Below, piece by piece: positions 54,349-63,103 of a stretch of DNA of 64,000 nucleotides (its first letter is position 1; each line of letters begins with the position of its first letter). The DNA lies in contig NZ_JAGJCB010000003.1 in NCBI RefSeq assembly GCF_017814435.1, positions 310,001 to 374,000 of the forward strand, given 5' to 3'. Source of the DNA: Mariniflexile gromovii (GTDB lineage: Bacteria > Bacteroidota > Bacteroidia > Flavobacteriales > Flavobacteriaceae). The notes beneath the pieces were generated by a model. It searched no databases. It was not told the origin of the DNA and was given only the letters and a program-made list of their open reading frames with translations. Made by a program: the position numbers and the translations under genes.

Positions 54349-54906
54349 TTATTGTTGAGCTCCAGGAGGATATTTTGCCATAATTTCGGTAACAAACTCT
54401 TTAATGCGTTCTTCTTTTTTCTCCATATTTTGGGTTAAATAGCCAGTGCCCATACCTTGCCAAACCAGTTCTTTTTTATTGGCATCAATTAAATCGATGA
54501 ACAATACACCTTCGGTTCTTGTTGATACATTAGGTTGGTTCCACCCCCAGCCCCAACCAGGACCAAAGCCACCATAACCTCCCCAGCCCCAACCGCCGTA
54601 ACCCCAAGAGTTGTTGTAAACATCAACACGTTGGTTCGACTTGGTAAAAAGGCTAATAAGTACATCTGGATTATCTGATTTTGTAAATCCTTTAGCAAGC
54701 ATTTCAGCTTCAATAGCGCGAAGAATTCTACGTTTATCTAAATCACTAATTTCAGCTTTATCTATGCCTGTCTTAAAAAAAGCAAAAGTTTTGTATGTTG
54801 AAAAATTAGCATTTTTATCATAATCGGATGCAACTCTAACAGAGCTGCAAGATGTTACCACCAATAGTAAAGCTAAAAATGGTAAGGTTTTAAGTAATTT
54901 TTTCAT
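54349..54906 (-). CDS. DUF4136 lipoprotein
   Basis: The 185-residue protein has a lipobox ending VVTSC and the DUF4136 body (VASDYDKNANFSTYKTFAFF, RRILRAIEAEMLAKGFTKSDNPDVLI). A Gly/Trp-rich loop near residues 99-125 (WGYGGWGWGGYGGFG) is typical of the family. It is probably anchored to the outer membrane; the function is unknown. It is monocistronic with its own terminator. Confidence 0.88.
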   Translation of the reverse strand: MKKLLKTLPFLALLLVVTSCSSVRVASDYDKNANFSTYKTFAFFKTGIDKAEISDLDKRRILRAIEAEMLAKGFTKSDNPDVLISLFTKSNQRVDVYNNSWGYGGWGWGGYGGFGPGWGWGWNQPNVSTRTEGVLFIDLIDANKKELVWQGMGTGYLTQNMEKKEERIKEFVTEIMAKYPPGAQQ

Positions 54907-54999
54907 AGCTGTTTAAAATTTATTAGTTTAAAAAGTAAATGTTTCTGTGATAAATAGCATCAACAATCATACCAAGGGAATATTGAAAACTGGGTTTTA

Positions 55000-55170
55000 T
55001 TATTTGGAGTGTTTTATTCTATTGGTTTTAGTGTTAAACCCATAGGGGCAATGTCTACAACCACTTTCACAACAATACCCTCTTTTTAATAAGTATTGTT
55101 CGGTAAAACAGCGATACCCTTCTGGGGTTAGGTAGTAGTCGCCTTCTTCAATGGGGATTATTTTTTTCAT
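55000..55170 (-). CDS. Small Cys-rich DUF5522-like protein
   Basis: A 56-residue frame from ATG 55170 to TAA at 55000-55002 reads MKKIIPIEEGDYYLTPEGYR, then CFTEQYLLKRGYCCESGCRH and CPYGFN. The CC-x2-GC-x2-C cluster preceded by YxTPEGYxxFTExY(L)xxRGxCC is the hallmark of a short family (DUF5522), related to a C-terminal region in some tRNA-modification and nucleotide-related proteins. It could bind zinc or an Fe-S cluster. Start and stop are unambiguous. Confidence 0.75.
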   Translation of the reverse strand: MKKIIPIEEGDYYLTPEGYRCFTEQYLLKRGYCCESGCRHCPYGFNTKTNRIKHSK

Positions 55171-55219
55171 CTATAACAAATATAATGTATTTTGGATTGA
55201 TTTTTGACACGCTTAAAAC

Positions 55220-55570
55220 ATGATTTTTATTTCGAAATATTTAGTGCCCAAAGGTTATTTAGGAGTAACATGCTATCCTTTTGTGTTTTTGAAAACGAAG
55301 GAATTAAAACTTGATTCGGTATTGATTAACCATGAAAATATTCATTTAAGGCAACAAATTGAAATACTTGTGATTCCTTTTTACTTCATTTATGGTGTGG
55401 AGTTTGTAATACGCTTGATTCAATATAAAAATTGGCGTGCAGCGTACAGAAACATCTCGTTTGAACGAGAAGCTTATGCACATGAAACCCAATTAGATTA
55501 TTTAAAACAACGAAAATTTTGGAGTTTTTTAAAGTATCTTCGCCCTAATGAATTTCAACTTAAAACATAG
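55220..55570 (+). CDS. Hypothetical protein with HExxH motif
   Basis: The 116-residue protein carries HENIHLRQQ, an HExxH-type motif, followed by a hydrophobic helix (VIPFYFIYGVEFVI) and FEREAYAHE, whose glutamate could be a third zinc ligand. This is the smallest plausible layout for a membrane-attached gluzincin-like peptidase, but the protein may simply be a conserved Flavobacteriaceae family with a chance motif. Its 3' end overlaps the PLP gene by 23 bp in another frame. Confidence 0.65.
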   Translation: MIFISKYLVPKGYLGVTCYPFVFLKTKELKLDSVLINHENIHLRQQIEILVIPFYFIYGVEFVIRLIQYKNWRAAYRNISFEREAYAHETQLDYLKQRKFWSFLKYLRPNEFQLKT

Positions 55571-56459
55571 TGTAAACCAGCACATAGTTTTGCCTAATAA
55601 AAGCGGTGTTACCTTATATCTTAAAAGAGAAGATACCATTCATCCGTTTGTTTCTGGAAACAAGTACCGAAAACTTAAATATAATCTTCTTGAAGCTGAA
55701 AAATTAGGTTGTAAAACCTTGCTTACTTTTGGTGGTGCTTTTTCAAACCATATTGCTGCGGTGGCTTCGGCAGGCCAACTTATGGGTTTTAAAACTATTG
55801 GTGTTATTCGTGGCGATGAGTTAAAAGATGCTGTAAATGAAAATGCAACTTTGAAGTTTTCACAACAATGTGGCATGCAGTTTAAGTTTGTTTCTCGAGA
55901 GGTTTACAGAGAAAAAACATCTGTATTTTTTATTGAAAATTTAAAAGCAGAATTTGGCGAATTTTATTTAATTCCCGAAGGAGGAACAAATACCTTGGCA
56001 ATTAAAGGCTGCGAAGAGATTTTAACACCTGAAGATGATGGGGTCGACTATATATGTTGTGCCGTTGGAACGGGTGGAACCATATCCGGACTTATAAATT
56101 GTTCAAAACCTAGTCAACAAGTTTTAGGATTTCCTGCCTTAAAAGGAAGTTTTTTACAACAAGATATTAGTAAATTTGCAATGAAAACCAATTGGGAGCT
56201 TAAAACCGAATACCATTTTGGAGGTTATGCAAAAATAAACACCGAATTGGTAGCGTTTATCAATCAGTTTAAAAAGCAATACCATATTCCGTTAGATCCC
56301 GTTTATACGGGAAAAATGATGTTTGGTATTTTCGACTTAATTGAAAAAGGCTATTTCCCAAAAGGAACAAAAATATTGGCTATTCATACAGGTGGTTTGC
56401 AGGGGATAGAAGGCATGAATGCGGTTTTACAAAAGAAAAATTTACCATTAATTGTATAA
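55548..56459 (+). CDS. PLP-dependent ACC deaminase/D-cysteine desulfhydrase-like enzyme
   Basis: The 303-residue protein is a fold type II PLP enzyme. The Schiff-base lysine lies in GNKYRKLKYNL near residue 40, the phosphate/substrate loop in TFGGAFSNHIAA, and a Gly-rich phosphate clamp in VGTGGTISG. It matches the ACC deaminase/D-cysteine desulfhydrase family. In this phylum many members are annotated as 1-aminocyclopropane-1-carboxylate deaminase, but D-cysteine or other amino acids are just as likely. It overlaps the preceding gene and is followed directly by a lipoprotein gene. Confidence 0.85.
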   Translation: MNFNLKHSVNQHIVLPNKSGVTLYLKREDTIHPFVSGNKYRKLKYNLLEAEKLGCKTLLTFGGAFSNHIAAVASAGQLMGFKTIGVIRGDELKDAVNENATLKFSQQCGMQFKFVSREVYREKTSVFFIENLKAEFGEFYLIPEGGTNTLAIKGCEEILTPEDDGVDYICCAVGTGGTISGLINCSKPSQQVLGFPALKGSFLQQDISKFAMKTNWELKTEYHFGGYAKINTELVAFINQFKKQYHIPLDPVYTGKMMFGIFDLIEKGYFPKGTKILAIHTGGLQGIEGMNAVLQKKNLPLIV

Positions 56460-56463
56460 TTTA

Positions 56464-57486
56464 ATGAAGAAAATAGTAGTTTTTTGCTTGATGGCAAGTT
56501 TTATATTTAGTTGTGGTTCTAAAAAAGCCGTTACAAAAAAGAAATCTTCAAGTAGAACAAAAACAGAGAGCGTTGTTACTGAAAATCACCCTCGAGATAA
56601 TCCAAAAATGGAAAATGGAGAGGAAGTTGTGAATGGTGTTGAGGTTAAAATTACATCAACGGATGAATATATTGCCCTTTTTAGAGCCATTGCACAAGAA
56701 GAAATGCGTTTATACGGCATACCTGCCAGTATTACTTTGGCGCAAGGTATTTTAGAATCGAATTCTGGAAAAGGACGACTTGCAGTTGAAGCCAATAACC
56801 ATTTTGGTATCAAATGCCATGATTGGACAGGTGAAAGAATTTATCATGATGATGATGCCTCCCAAGAATGTTTCAGAAAATATAATGATTCCAAATATTC
56901 ATACAGAGACCATTCGCTATTTTTAACGCAGCGTTCCCGTTATGCGGCTCTTTTCAAACTAAAAAAAGAAGATTACAAAGGTTGGGCAAGGGAACTTAGA
57001 AATGCAGGATATGCTACCGATAGAAAATACCCAGAGAAATTAATAAGTTTGATAGAGAGGTACCGTTTGCATAAATATGATGAAGAAGTTTTAGGAGATG
57101 TTTACGTGAAGTATGAAGATGAAATAGGCGATTTCTCTATATATTATGTTGAAAGGGGCGATACGATGTACTCTATTTCCAAAAAGTTCAATATGTCTGT
57201 AGAAGAACTAAAAGCGGCGAATAACTTATCTACAACCTCACTTAGTGTTGGCCAAAAATTAAAGATAGATAAGAATGCAAAAGAAACGGTGGCGGTTGCA
57301 TCAAAACCAAAAGCTTCAGAACAACCAGTAAAAGTCAATCGGTATCACATCGTTGGAAAAGGAGAAACTTTGTATTCCATATCAAAGCGGTACGATATGA
57401 CTGTTTCCGAACTTCAAAAAATGAATGGTTTAAAGGATAATGCCTTAAATATAGGGCAACAACTTCAAGTAAAACCAGCAAATTAA
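56464..57486 (+). CDS. Glucosaminidase (GH73) lipoprotein with two LysM domains
   Basis: The start is ATG 56464, giving a lipoprotein signal with FIFSC; an upstream TTG at 56452 would spoil it. A GH73 endo-N-acetylglucosaminidase domain follows ([19 protein letters not shown] with the catalytic Glu, [26 protein letters not shown]), then two LysM repeats ([47 protein letters not shown]). It should hydrolyse peptidoglycan at the envelope. Four bases separate it from the PLP gene, and seven bases separate it from hemL, so the three are likely cotranscribed. Confidence 0.92.
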   Translation: MKKIVVFCLMASFIFSCGSKKAVTKKKSSSRTKTESVVTENHPRDNPKMENGEEVVNGVEVKITSTDEYIALFRAIAQEEMRLYGIPASITLAQGILESNSGKGRLAVEANNHFGIKCHDWTGERIYHDDDASQECFRKYNDSKYSYRDHSLFLTQRSRYAALFKLKKEDYKGWARELRNAGYATDRKYPEKLISLIERYRLHKYDEEVLGDVYVKYEDEIGDFSIYYVERGDTMYSISKKFNMSVEELKAANNLSTTSLSVGQKLKIDKNAKETVAVASKPKASEQPVKVNRYHIVGKGETLYSISKRYDMTVSELQKMNGLKDNALNIGQQLQVKPAN

Positions 57487-57493
57487 AATACAA

Positions 57494-58780
57494 ATGAATT
57501 ATACAAGAAGTAGTGCTTTATTTGCACAAGCCGAAAAGGTGATTCCTGGAGGTGTAAATTCACCAGTTAGAGCATTTAAAGGTGTTGGCGGCACGCCCAT
57601 TTTCGTAAAAGAAGCCAAAGGCGCATATTTATATGATGAAGATGGTAACCGTTTGATTGATTATATAAATTCTTGGGGCCCTATGATTTTGGGGCACGCC
57701 TACCAACCTGTGGTAGATGCGGTTGTTGAGAAAGCCAAAAAAGGAACATCGTTTGGAATGCCTACCGAAATAGAAACACAAATTGCCGAATTAGCGGTTT
57801 CCATGGTACCAAATATTGATAAAATCCGTTTTGTGAATTCTGGTACCGAAGCTTGTATGAGTGCGGTACGTTTGGCAAGAGGTTTTACTAAAAAGGATAA
57901 AATTATAAAGTTTGCCGGTTGTTACCATGGGCATAGCGACTCGTTTTTAATACAAGCGGGTAGTGGTGCCAGTACTTTTGGAACGCCCAACAGTCCTGGA
58001 GTAACACAAGGTACAGCCAAAGATACTTTGTTGGCAGCTTACAACGATATTGAAAATGTAAAGCAATTAGTTGAAGCGAACAAAAACGAAATTGCTTGTA
58101 TTATTATTGAGCCTGTAGCAGGAAATATGGGTTGTGTGCCTCCGCAAAACGATTTTTTGAATAAATTAAGAACACTTTGTACAGCGGAAAATATCCTGTT
58201 GATTTTTGATGAGGTGATGACGGGTTTCCGATTGGCTAAAGGTGGCGCTCAAGAACTTTTCAATATAAATGCAGATATTGTTTGCTTTGGAAAAGTAATT
58301 GGTGGCGGTTTGCCTGTGGGGGCTTTTGCAGCAAGAAATGACATCATGAATGAGTTGGCTCCTTTAGGTCCCGTGTATCAAGCAGGAACTTTAAGTGGGA
58401 ATCCGTTGGCTATGGCAGCAGGTTTAGCCATGTTAACGGAACTGAACAATGATGCCGAGGTGTTTAATCGTTTGGCTGAAAAAACCGAATATTTACATAA
58501 GGGTATTGCTAAAGTTTTAAACGATAACCATATTGTACATACCATAAATAGAGTTGGTTCTATGATTTCGGTGCATTTTGATGCATCACCTGTTGTAGAT
58601 TTTGCAACCGCAGCAAAAGGAAACAATGATACTTTTAAAAAGTTCTTCCATGGGCTGCTTAACGAAGGTGTTTATATCGCGCCAAGTGCTTTTGAAACAT
58701 GGTTTATTACCGATGCTTTGTCTTATGAAGATTTGGATTTTACCATTAATGCCGTAAACAAGGTTGCAAAAACATTATAA
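57494..58780 (+). CDS. hemL: Glutamate-1-semialdehyde 2,1-aminomutase
   Basis: The 428-residue fold type I PLP enzyme has [15 protein letters not shown], the [19 protein letters not shown] phosphate region, [16 protein letters not shown], and the Schiff-base lysine in [15 protein letters not shown]. It makes 5-aminolevulinate in the C5 pathway of tetrapyrrole synthesis. Length and motif order are standard. It lies seven bases after the glucosaminidase and ends in a hairpin. Confidence 0.96.
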   Translation: MNYTRSSALFAQAEKVIPGGVNSPVRAFKGVGGTPIFVKEAKGAYLYDEDGNRLIDYINSWGPMILGHAYQPVVDAVVEKAKKGTSFGMPTEIETQIAELAVSMVPNIDKIRFVNSGTEACMSAVRLARGFTKKDKIIKFAGCYHGHSDSFLIQAGSGASTFGTPNSPGVTQGTAKDTLLAAYNDIENVKQLVEANKNEIACIIIEPVAGNMGCVPPQNDFLNKLRTLCTAENILLIFDEVMTGFRLAKGGAQELFNINADIVCFGKVIGGGLPVGAFAARNDIMNELAPLGPVYQAGTLSGNPLAMAAGLAMLTELNNDAEVFNRLAEKTEYLHKGIAKVLNDNHIVHTINRVGSMISVHFDASPVVDFATAAKGNNDTFKKFFHGLLNEGVYIAPSAFETWFITDALSYEDLDFTINAVNKVAKTL

Positions 58781-58786
58781 ATAAGA

Positions 58787-58818
58787 AAGCGCATTTCTTA
58801 ATTTAAAGAAATGCGCTT
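58787..58818. terminator. Hairpin after hemL
   Basis: A 13-bp stem (58787-58799 with 58806-58818) with a 6-nt loop starts six bases past the hemL stop. There is almost no T-tract. It is followed by a run of AACTAA-like words to 58855. It has the same geometry as the hairpin at 26008-26039. Confidence 0.65.
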
Positions 58819-58855
58819 AACCAACTAAACTAACTAAATTAATCAAACTAAATCA

Positions 58856-59335
58856 TTATTGTTTTTTTTGGCCTTTGCCTCTTTGCTTTTCACCATCTTT
58901 TTTCATGCCAACAGCTCTCTCGCGCATTTTTCCTTGAACTTTTTCCCATTTTTCAAATTGCTCTTTGTTTAAAATCGATTTCATTTTAGCTTTTGTTGCA
59001 ATTTGATGGTCCAACTTAGCGTTTTCCATAGCCAAGCGTTGTTCTTTGGTTGGTTTTTCCATGTTGCCACTTTCTTTTTTTGCTTTAAAAGTTGCCATCA
59101 TTTCTTTGCGTTTTGTGGCATTTTTAAGATTCATGGCGTATATTTCTTTTTGTTGCGATGCATTCAAATCCAAATGCAAGGTCATTTTTTTGGTTTGAAG
59201 ATTTGCTACTTCGTCTGGCGTAAGGTCGCTCATTCTATGTGTTCTCTCTCCGCGGTTTGGGCGTTCTTTTCTTTCTTGTTGGGCAAAACCTTGAATAGAT
59301 ATTAAGGCTAATGCAATGATTATAAGTCTTTTCAT
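58856..59335 (-). CDS. Spy/DUF4890-like periplasmic protein
   Basis: The 159-residue protein has a signal peptide ending GFAQQ and a charged helical body with LTPDEVANLQTKKMTLHLDL, then KMKSILNKEQFEKWE, which resembles LTxxQ/Spy-type periplasmic chaperones and the DUF4890 proteins of Bacteroidetes. The last 20 residues are very basic and Gln/Lys-rich. It may buffer misfolded envelope proteins or metal stress. It is convergent with hemL. Confidence 0.75.
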   Translation of the reverse strand: MKRLIIIALALISIQGFAQQERKERPNRGERTHRMSDLTPDEVANLQTKKMTLHLDLNASQQKEIYAMNLKNATKRKEMMATFKAKKESGNMEKPTKEQRLAMENAKLDHQIATKAKMKSILNKEQFEKWEKVQGKMRERAVGMKKDGEKQRGKGQKKQ

Positions 59336-59547
59336 TTTTATAAATTTTTAATGTTATTTGCTATTAGGACTTTTAGAACTTAAAAAGGTTTAAAGTGCTT
59401 GCCTGTTTTAACAAGAAGTTAACTTTAAAAAGGATATCCTTTGTGGGTATTGGAAACACCTTGCAGAGTAGGCATTGGATAATTTGAAGATGCTTTAGTT
59501 TTTTAGAGTAGTAAACTTAAATAAGAAACTTTTTGCTTTAAAAGTGG

Positions 59548-59567
59548 ATTCCTGCATTCGCAGGAAT
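59548..59567. repeat. Small palindromic unit ATTCCTGC-ATTC-GCAGGAAT in the 59336-59666 gap
   Basis: A perfect 8-bp stem with a 4-nt loop, flanked by GG and GAC, resembles REP-like units seen in Flavobacteriaceae intergenic DNA. The rest of this 331-bp gap is AT-rich with no gene, apart from the inverted repeat beginning at 59652. Confidence 0.5.
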
Positions 59568-59651
59568 GACAAAAGTATTTATACCATTCGTAAAAAATGA
59601 GCGGTAGGCGTGCTTATACTGGTTGGATTTTTTTATTGGTTATATACGTAT

Positions 59652-59661
59652 GTTGCCACAC
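59652..59661. repeat. Left arm of 10-bp inverted repeat flanking the SEC-C gene
   Basis: GTTGCCACAC at 59652-59661 is the exact reverse complement of GTGTGGCAAC at 61277-61286. The pair brackets the nuclease/SEC-C gene with only 5 and 11 bp to spare, like the ends of a small mobile cassette. Confidence 0.5.
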
Positions 59662-59666
59662 GTTTT

Positions 59667-61265
59667 TTATCCGCAACATTTTTTTAATTTAATACCACTA
59701 CCACAAAAACAGTAATCATTCCTACCAATGTTTTTAATGGTTTCAGGAAATTTTATTTCATACTTTTCCATTAATGGTTTATAGTAATCTAAATCGAACC
59801 TTTGAGCAAAATCTGCGTCAAATGCAACAATATCCGAGTCTGGTCTTTTTTCAAGTTTAGTTCTTAAATATCCACCAAAAAAACCTAGTTCACTATCTGC
59901 AATAAAATATTTTGAGTTTTGAGTTCGTTTTTTGAAATAATCAAAAAGAGTGTCAAAACCTTGCGAGTATTCCATAATTATTTCTAGGTCAAAAATACTC
60001 ATAGCGATAGGCGTAATTTTTTCTTTGTGAAAAAATAATCTAGTATGAGCTGTAATTGCAGGATAGCTATCAAGAACTAAACAAGCTGAATAAATTTCGT
60101 TTACTTCCGGAAGTTCAAGTTTTTTGCCACTATCTTTATATTGAAAATAACATTTATTGCTTAAAATTAATTCATAAGGTAAAATAGCTTGTTCGTGTGC
60201 GTCTCGAACTGCGAGTTTAAAGTCTTTCTCAAACGTAGCAATATCTCCATTTTTAGATAATTGACTTAGTCTTTTTGATTTGACTTGAAAAATCAGCATT
60301 TTATTATCTTTTACTACGCAAATATCAATATCAGTTACTGTTGTTGCTTTTACTTCTTTTACTTCGACTTCTGAATGAATAAATTTTGAGTCAATTTTTC
60401 TTGAAAGTAATTTAGCTACAATATTTTCAGCTATGTCTCCTCTGTTTTTTTGTGCTTTATTCCGATATTTTTTGTCATCAATCATCCAATAGAAAGGGCT
60501 GTCATAAATAGCCTCTGATACCGTGTAAGGTAATGGAATGATGTAACTGTTATCCGTTTTAATTACTGGTCGAATTTTGAATTGATTCAAATCTCCAATT
60601 CCATTAAAGTTTTGATTTAGAACTTCATTTTCTTTAAATGATAACGAGTCTAATATTTTTATAAAATTTGGATTTTTTTTAAATATGTAATTATTAAAAT
60701 TAAAAGTATAAAGTTCAATAAAATTGTCTCCGAAATCTTTAACATTTAATTTGAAATTTATAATAGATTTTAAATTAATGTAGAGATTTTTAGCATCTTC
60801 TAAACTGAAATTTTTGTTAGTTAGCAACCAATCTTTATCTAGTGAATATTTTGTTTCTAAAAAATTCATAAATTGATAATCATAAGCTCCTCAAGGTCCA
60901 TAAAAGACAGTTTCTCTGACAGATGCAGGGTTTGTTCTGAATTCTAGATGATAGTTTTCAAATTCTTCAGGTTTTGGAAAGTGTTTCAAGAAAGTTAAAT
61001 GATAATTGTCCATTAATTTATGAACTCTTTTTGCTTTTAACTTGAAATCTGTTTTATCTGTTAGTTGTCTATGTCTGTTTTTTAACCAAAGACCGAATAA
61101 AAAAGTTATTTCATTTTCGTTAAGTAACGCTCTGAAATTTCTAGTTGCTAATTGGTCGGTTGAACAGTTTAAGTTCTCTCCAACTAAGTAGAGTAAAACG
61201 ATCAGAAAATCAGAATGAGATGAAAATTCATTTAATTCCGCTAAAATTTCATTCTCATCTCGCAT
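59667..61265 (-). pseudogene. PD-(D/E)xK-like/SEC-C protein split by an in-frame TGA
   Basis: The frame from ATG 61265 runs in phase through TGA at 60891-60893 (VETVFYGP-stop-GAYDYQF) into the 400-residue frame from ATG 60869. Together they make about 532 residues. The second part has TDIDICVVKDNKMLIFQVKSK, with the D and QxK spacing of nuclease-like NERD/PD-(D/E)xK proteins, and ends in a SEC-C zinc motif (YCFCGSGIKLKKCCG). One base change in the TGA would restore the gene. As given, an intact 400-residue piece with its own ATG remains. Defence or DNA-handling is possible from fold and context only. Confidence 0.72.
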
Positions 61266-61276
61266 TTTTTTTAAAT

Positions 61277-61286
61277 GTGTGGCAAC
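61277..61286. repeat. Right arm of 10-bp inverted repeat flanking the SEC-C gene
   Basis: GTGTGGCAAC, the reverse complement of the arm at 59652-59661, lies 11 bp upstream of the SEC-C gene start. No further extension of either arm is convincing. Confidence 0.5.
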
Positions 61287-61439
61287 GTTTGTTATTGTTG
61301 TCTTGTAAATATAAAATTATTTTCTGTAAAAAAATACGCTATATATTTCTTTTGCTAAAAGCTAATTTGGTTTATGGGATGCACGTTAGGGATTACTCAT
61401 GCATTCTATTTTATATTAATGAAATCGTGAATGACGCAT

Positions 61440-61506
61440 TTGTAGTGGAAAGTCCATCGAGGTACGAGCGAGGACTTGTAACCCTTCGACTTCGCTCAGG
61501 ATAAAC
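61440..61506. repeat. REP-like palindromic element before the outer-membrane gene
   Basis: AGTCC...GGACT around a Gly/Cys-like GC-rich core, followed by CCTTCGACTTCGCTCAGG, resembles the dispersed CTTCGACTTCGCTCAG palindromes common in Bacteroidetes genomes. It is clearly GC-richer than its surroundings. Confidence 0.55.
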
Positions 61507-61543
61507 CCCAAGCACGACCTTTGTGGTATCGCCCAAAAAAATG

Positions 61544-62761
61544 TTATTTAAAAATGGGTAGTTTTAAACTAATGCCTGTTTGAAAATCGGGGGCGTTGTT
61601 TACACGAAAATCTTCATTGAAATAGAGAGACAATGTTAAGTTTGGGCGCCCATAGGTGTACATAAATGTCCAGAGCGATAAACTTTTGTACAATGTTTCA
61701 AAACCATGTTGCCAGCCACCATTTATTTCTTTCCATTTACCAATCATTCGGTAATAATCGGCTTCTTCTCGTTTGTTGTAACTGGATTGAATTTGGTAGT
61801 TAACACTAAAGGCATTATAATTTTTTTGTTTTGTGAATTTGGCTATTTCAAGATCGGCTTCAAAAGTTCCTAAATATGGATTGTTTCCTAAATCAACCAC
61901 GTCTTTAAAATTAATCATGTTTTTTCGAAGTACATTCAACCCTAAGCCCGCATTGAATTCATAATTATTTTTTATTTGAATTTTCTTGATAGCGTTTGCT
62001 GAAAGACCAAAATCTATAGATGAATTAAATTTAGAAGTGTTAATCCCTAAATGGCTTCCAAAATTGATATATATGTTTTTTGTTTTATTTATTGAAAGTG
62101 ATGGGTAATAATAATGGTTAACTTCGATGCCGCCTACAAAGAAATCATTGTTGTTTAATTCAAGCGTGTTTCCGTTTCTATCTTGATATTTAAAATTTAC
62201 CTGATTTAACCCATAGTAACGCCTTCCATAAGGGTCTTCACCTCCAGCTACATTGGTATGGAACCATTCGATACTTTCATCGCCAGTAAAAAGAGAAAAC
62301 GGATATTTTCCTTTTGTAATTAAATAAGAGCGTAAGGTGATATCGAGTTCATTTTTTTTATTTAAAGGTATATTGATGCCGAATCTAAATTCTTTAATTA
62401 CAGCATCTATAACGATGTTCATGTAATCTGCAGGCGTGGTTTCTTGATTTTCAAAGTGAAAATTTCTATGATACCATACTAATTTACTTTGCTCTGCTCT
62501 TACTTCGGGATCTTTTGGTATATAGGTTTCAACAAAAGGATGAAAGTTGTTGCCACTTGCCGAAGTAAATGTTAATGAGGTGTTTTTGTTAGGGGTTAAT
62601 TTAAAGTTTGTATTAATACGAGAACTGAAAATTCCAAAATGGTGGGTGCTTAAAATACTTGGTTTTTCAATGCCGTTTTTAAATGATAAACTATCTTGTT
62701 TTTGAGCCATTAAAATGAAGCAAGAACAACAAAAAAAGGTAAGCAAAATATTTTTTAGCAT
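61544..62761 (-). CDS. Outer-membrane beta-barrel protein, DUF3187-like
   Basis: The 405-residue protein has a signal peptide (ending LMAQ) and repeated amphipathic strands with aromatic girdles (RINTNFKLTPNKNTSLTFTS, FFVGGIEVNHYYYPSL, LWTFMYTYGRPNLTLSLYF) ending in LKLPIFK. It looks like a DUF3187-type outer-membrane barrel of unknown function. It is monocistronic on the minus strand. Upstream, in the 342-bp gap before lysS, a 45-bp hairpin at 62831-62875 could lie in its leader. Confidence 0.7.
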   Translation of the reverse strand: MLKNILLTFFCCSCFILMAQKQDSLSFKNGIEKPSILSTHHFGIFSSRINTNFKLTPNKNTSLTFTSASGNNFHPFVETYIPKDPEVRAEQSKLVWYHRNFHFENQETTPADYMNIVIDAVIKEFRFGINIPLNKKNELDITLRSYLITKGKYPFSLFTGDESIEWFHTNVAGGEDPYGRRYYGLNQVNFKYQDRNGNTLELNNNDFFVGGIEVNHYYYPSLSINKTKNIYINFGSHLGINTSKFNSSIDFGLSANAIKKIQIKNNYEFNAGLGLNVLRKNMINFKDVVDLGNNPYLGTFEADLEIAKFTKQKNYNAFSVNYQIQSSYNKREEADYYRMIGKWKEINGGWQHGFETLYKSLSLWTFMYTYGRPNLTLSLYFNEDFRVNNAPDFQTGISLKLPIFK

Positions 62762-62830
62762 GTTGTAAAAATATAGAAATTTTTAAGACTTGTGAAGTTA
62801 AGTTTATGAGGTGTGGTTCAGTGCTTTTAC

Positions 62831-62875
62831 ATGTTATATGAATGTTATTTTTCATAAAAAATTAACATTCAACAT
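62831..62875. other. Imperfect palindrome in the lysS/outer-membrane gene gap
   Basis: GAATGTTA (62840-62847) pairs with TAACATTC (62863-62870), and the outer ATGTT/AACAT (62831-62835 with 62871-62875) extends it past a 4-nt bulge. It lies about 70 bp upstream of the barrel gene start and may be an operator or leader hairpin. The rest of the gap shows nothing I can support. Confidence 0.4.
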
Positions 62876-63048
62876 TGTTTTTCTTAAAGAAGGTTTGAAA
62901 TTTTTATTTAGTTGTGTTAAACATTTCTAAATACTTTTAATACATGAAATAAAATGCTTCTATTTGTATGGTTATTTATTGGAAACATATAATGATTACA
63001 CAGTAGTTATTAGTTTAGTAATAAATTAAGTTTAGTTGGTTAGTTTGT

Positions 63049-63081
63049 AAAAGCCCAGTAATTAAAAATTACTGGGCTTTT
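63049..63081 (-). terminator. Terminator after lysS
   Basis: A 15-bp perfect stem (63049-63063 with 63067-63081) with a 3-nt loop, 23 bp past the lysS stop, is flanked by As and Ts so it has a short U-tract on the minus strand. AACTAA-like repeats follow it (63002-63048 read on the minus strand). Confidence 0.85.
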
Positions 63082-63103
63082 TAGTTTTAGTGTGTTTTTT
63101 GGT

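Noticed and set aside
56452-56463. TTG start for the glucosaminidase
   Set aside because: ATG 56464 gives a clean lipoprotein signal directly, whereas TTG adds YNLM before the signal and overlaps the PLP stop region.
59651-59678. Terminator hairpin TGTTGC/GCAACA at the SEC-C gene end
   Set aside because: The inner arm is part of the coding sequence for the terminal Cys-Cys-Gly, and the T-run lies on the wrong strand for this gene.
60891-60893. Selenocysteine at the in-frame TGA
   Set aside because: The residue falls in a GP-x-GAY loop with no reason for Sec, there is no SECIS-like hairpin I can see just downstream, and no sel genes are in the window.
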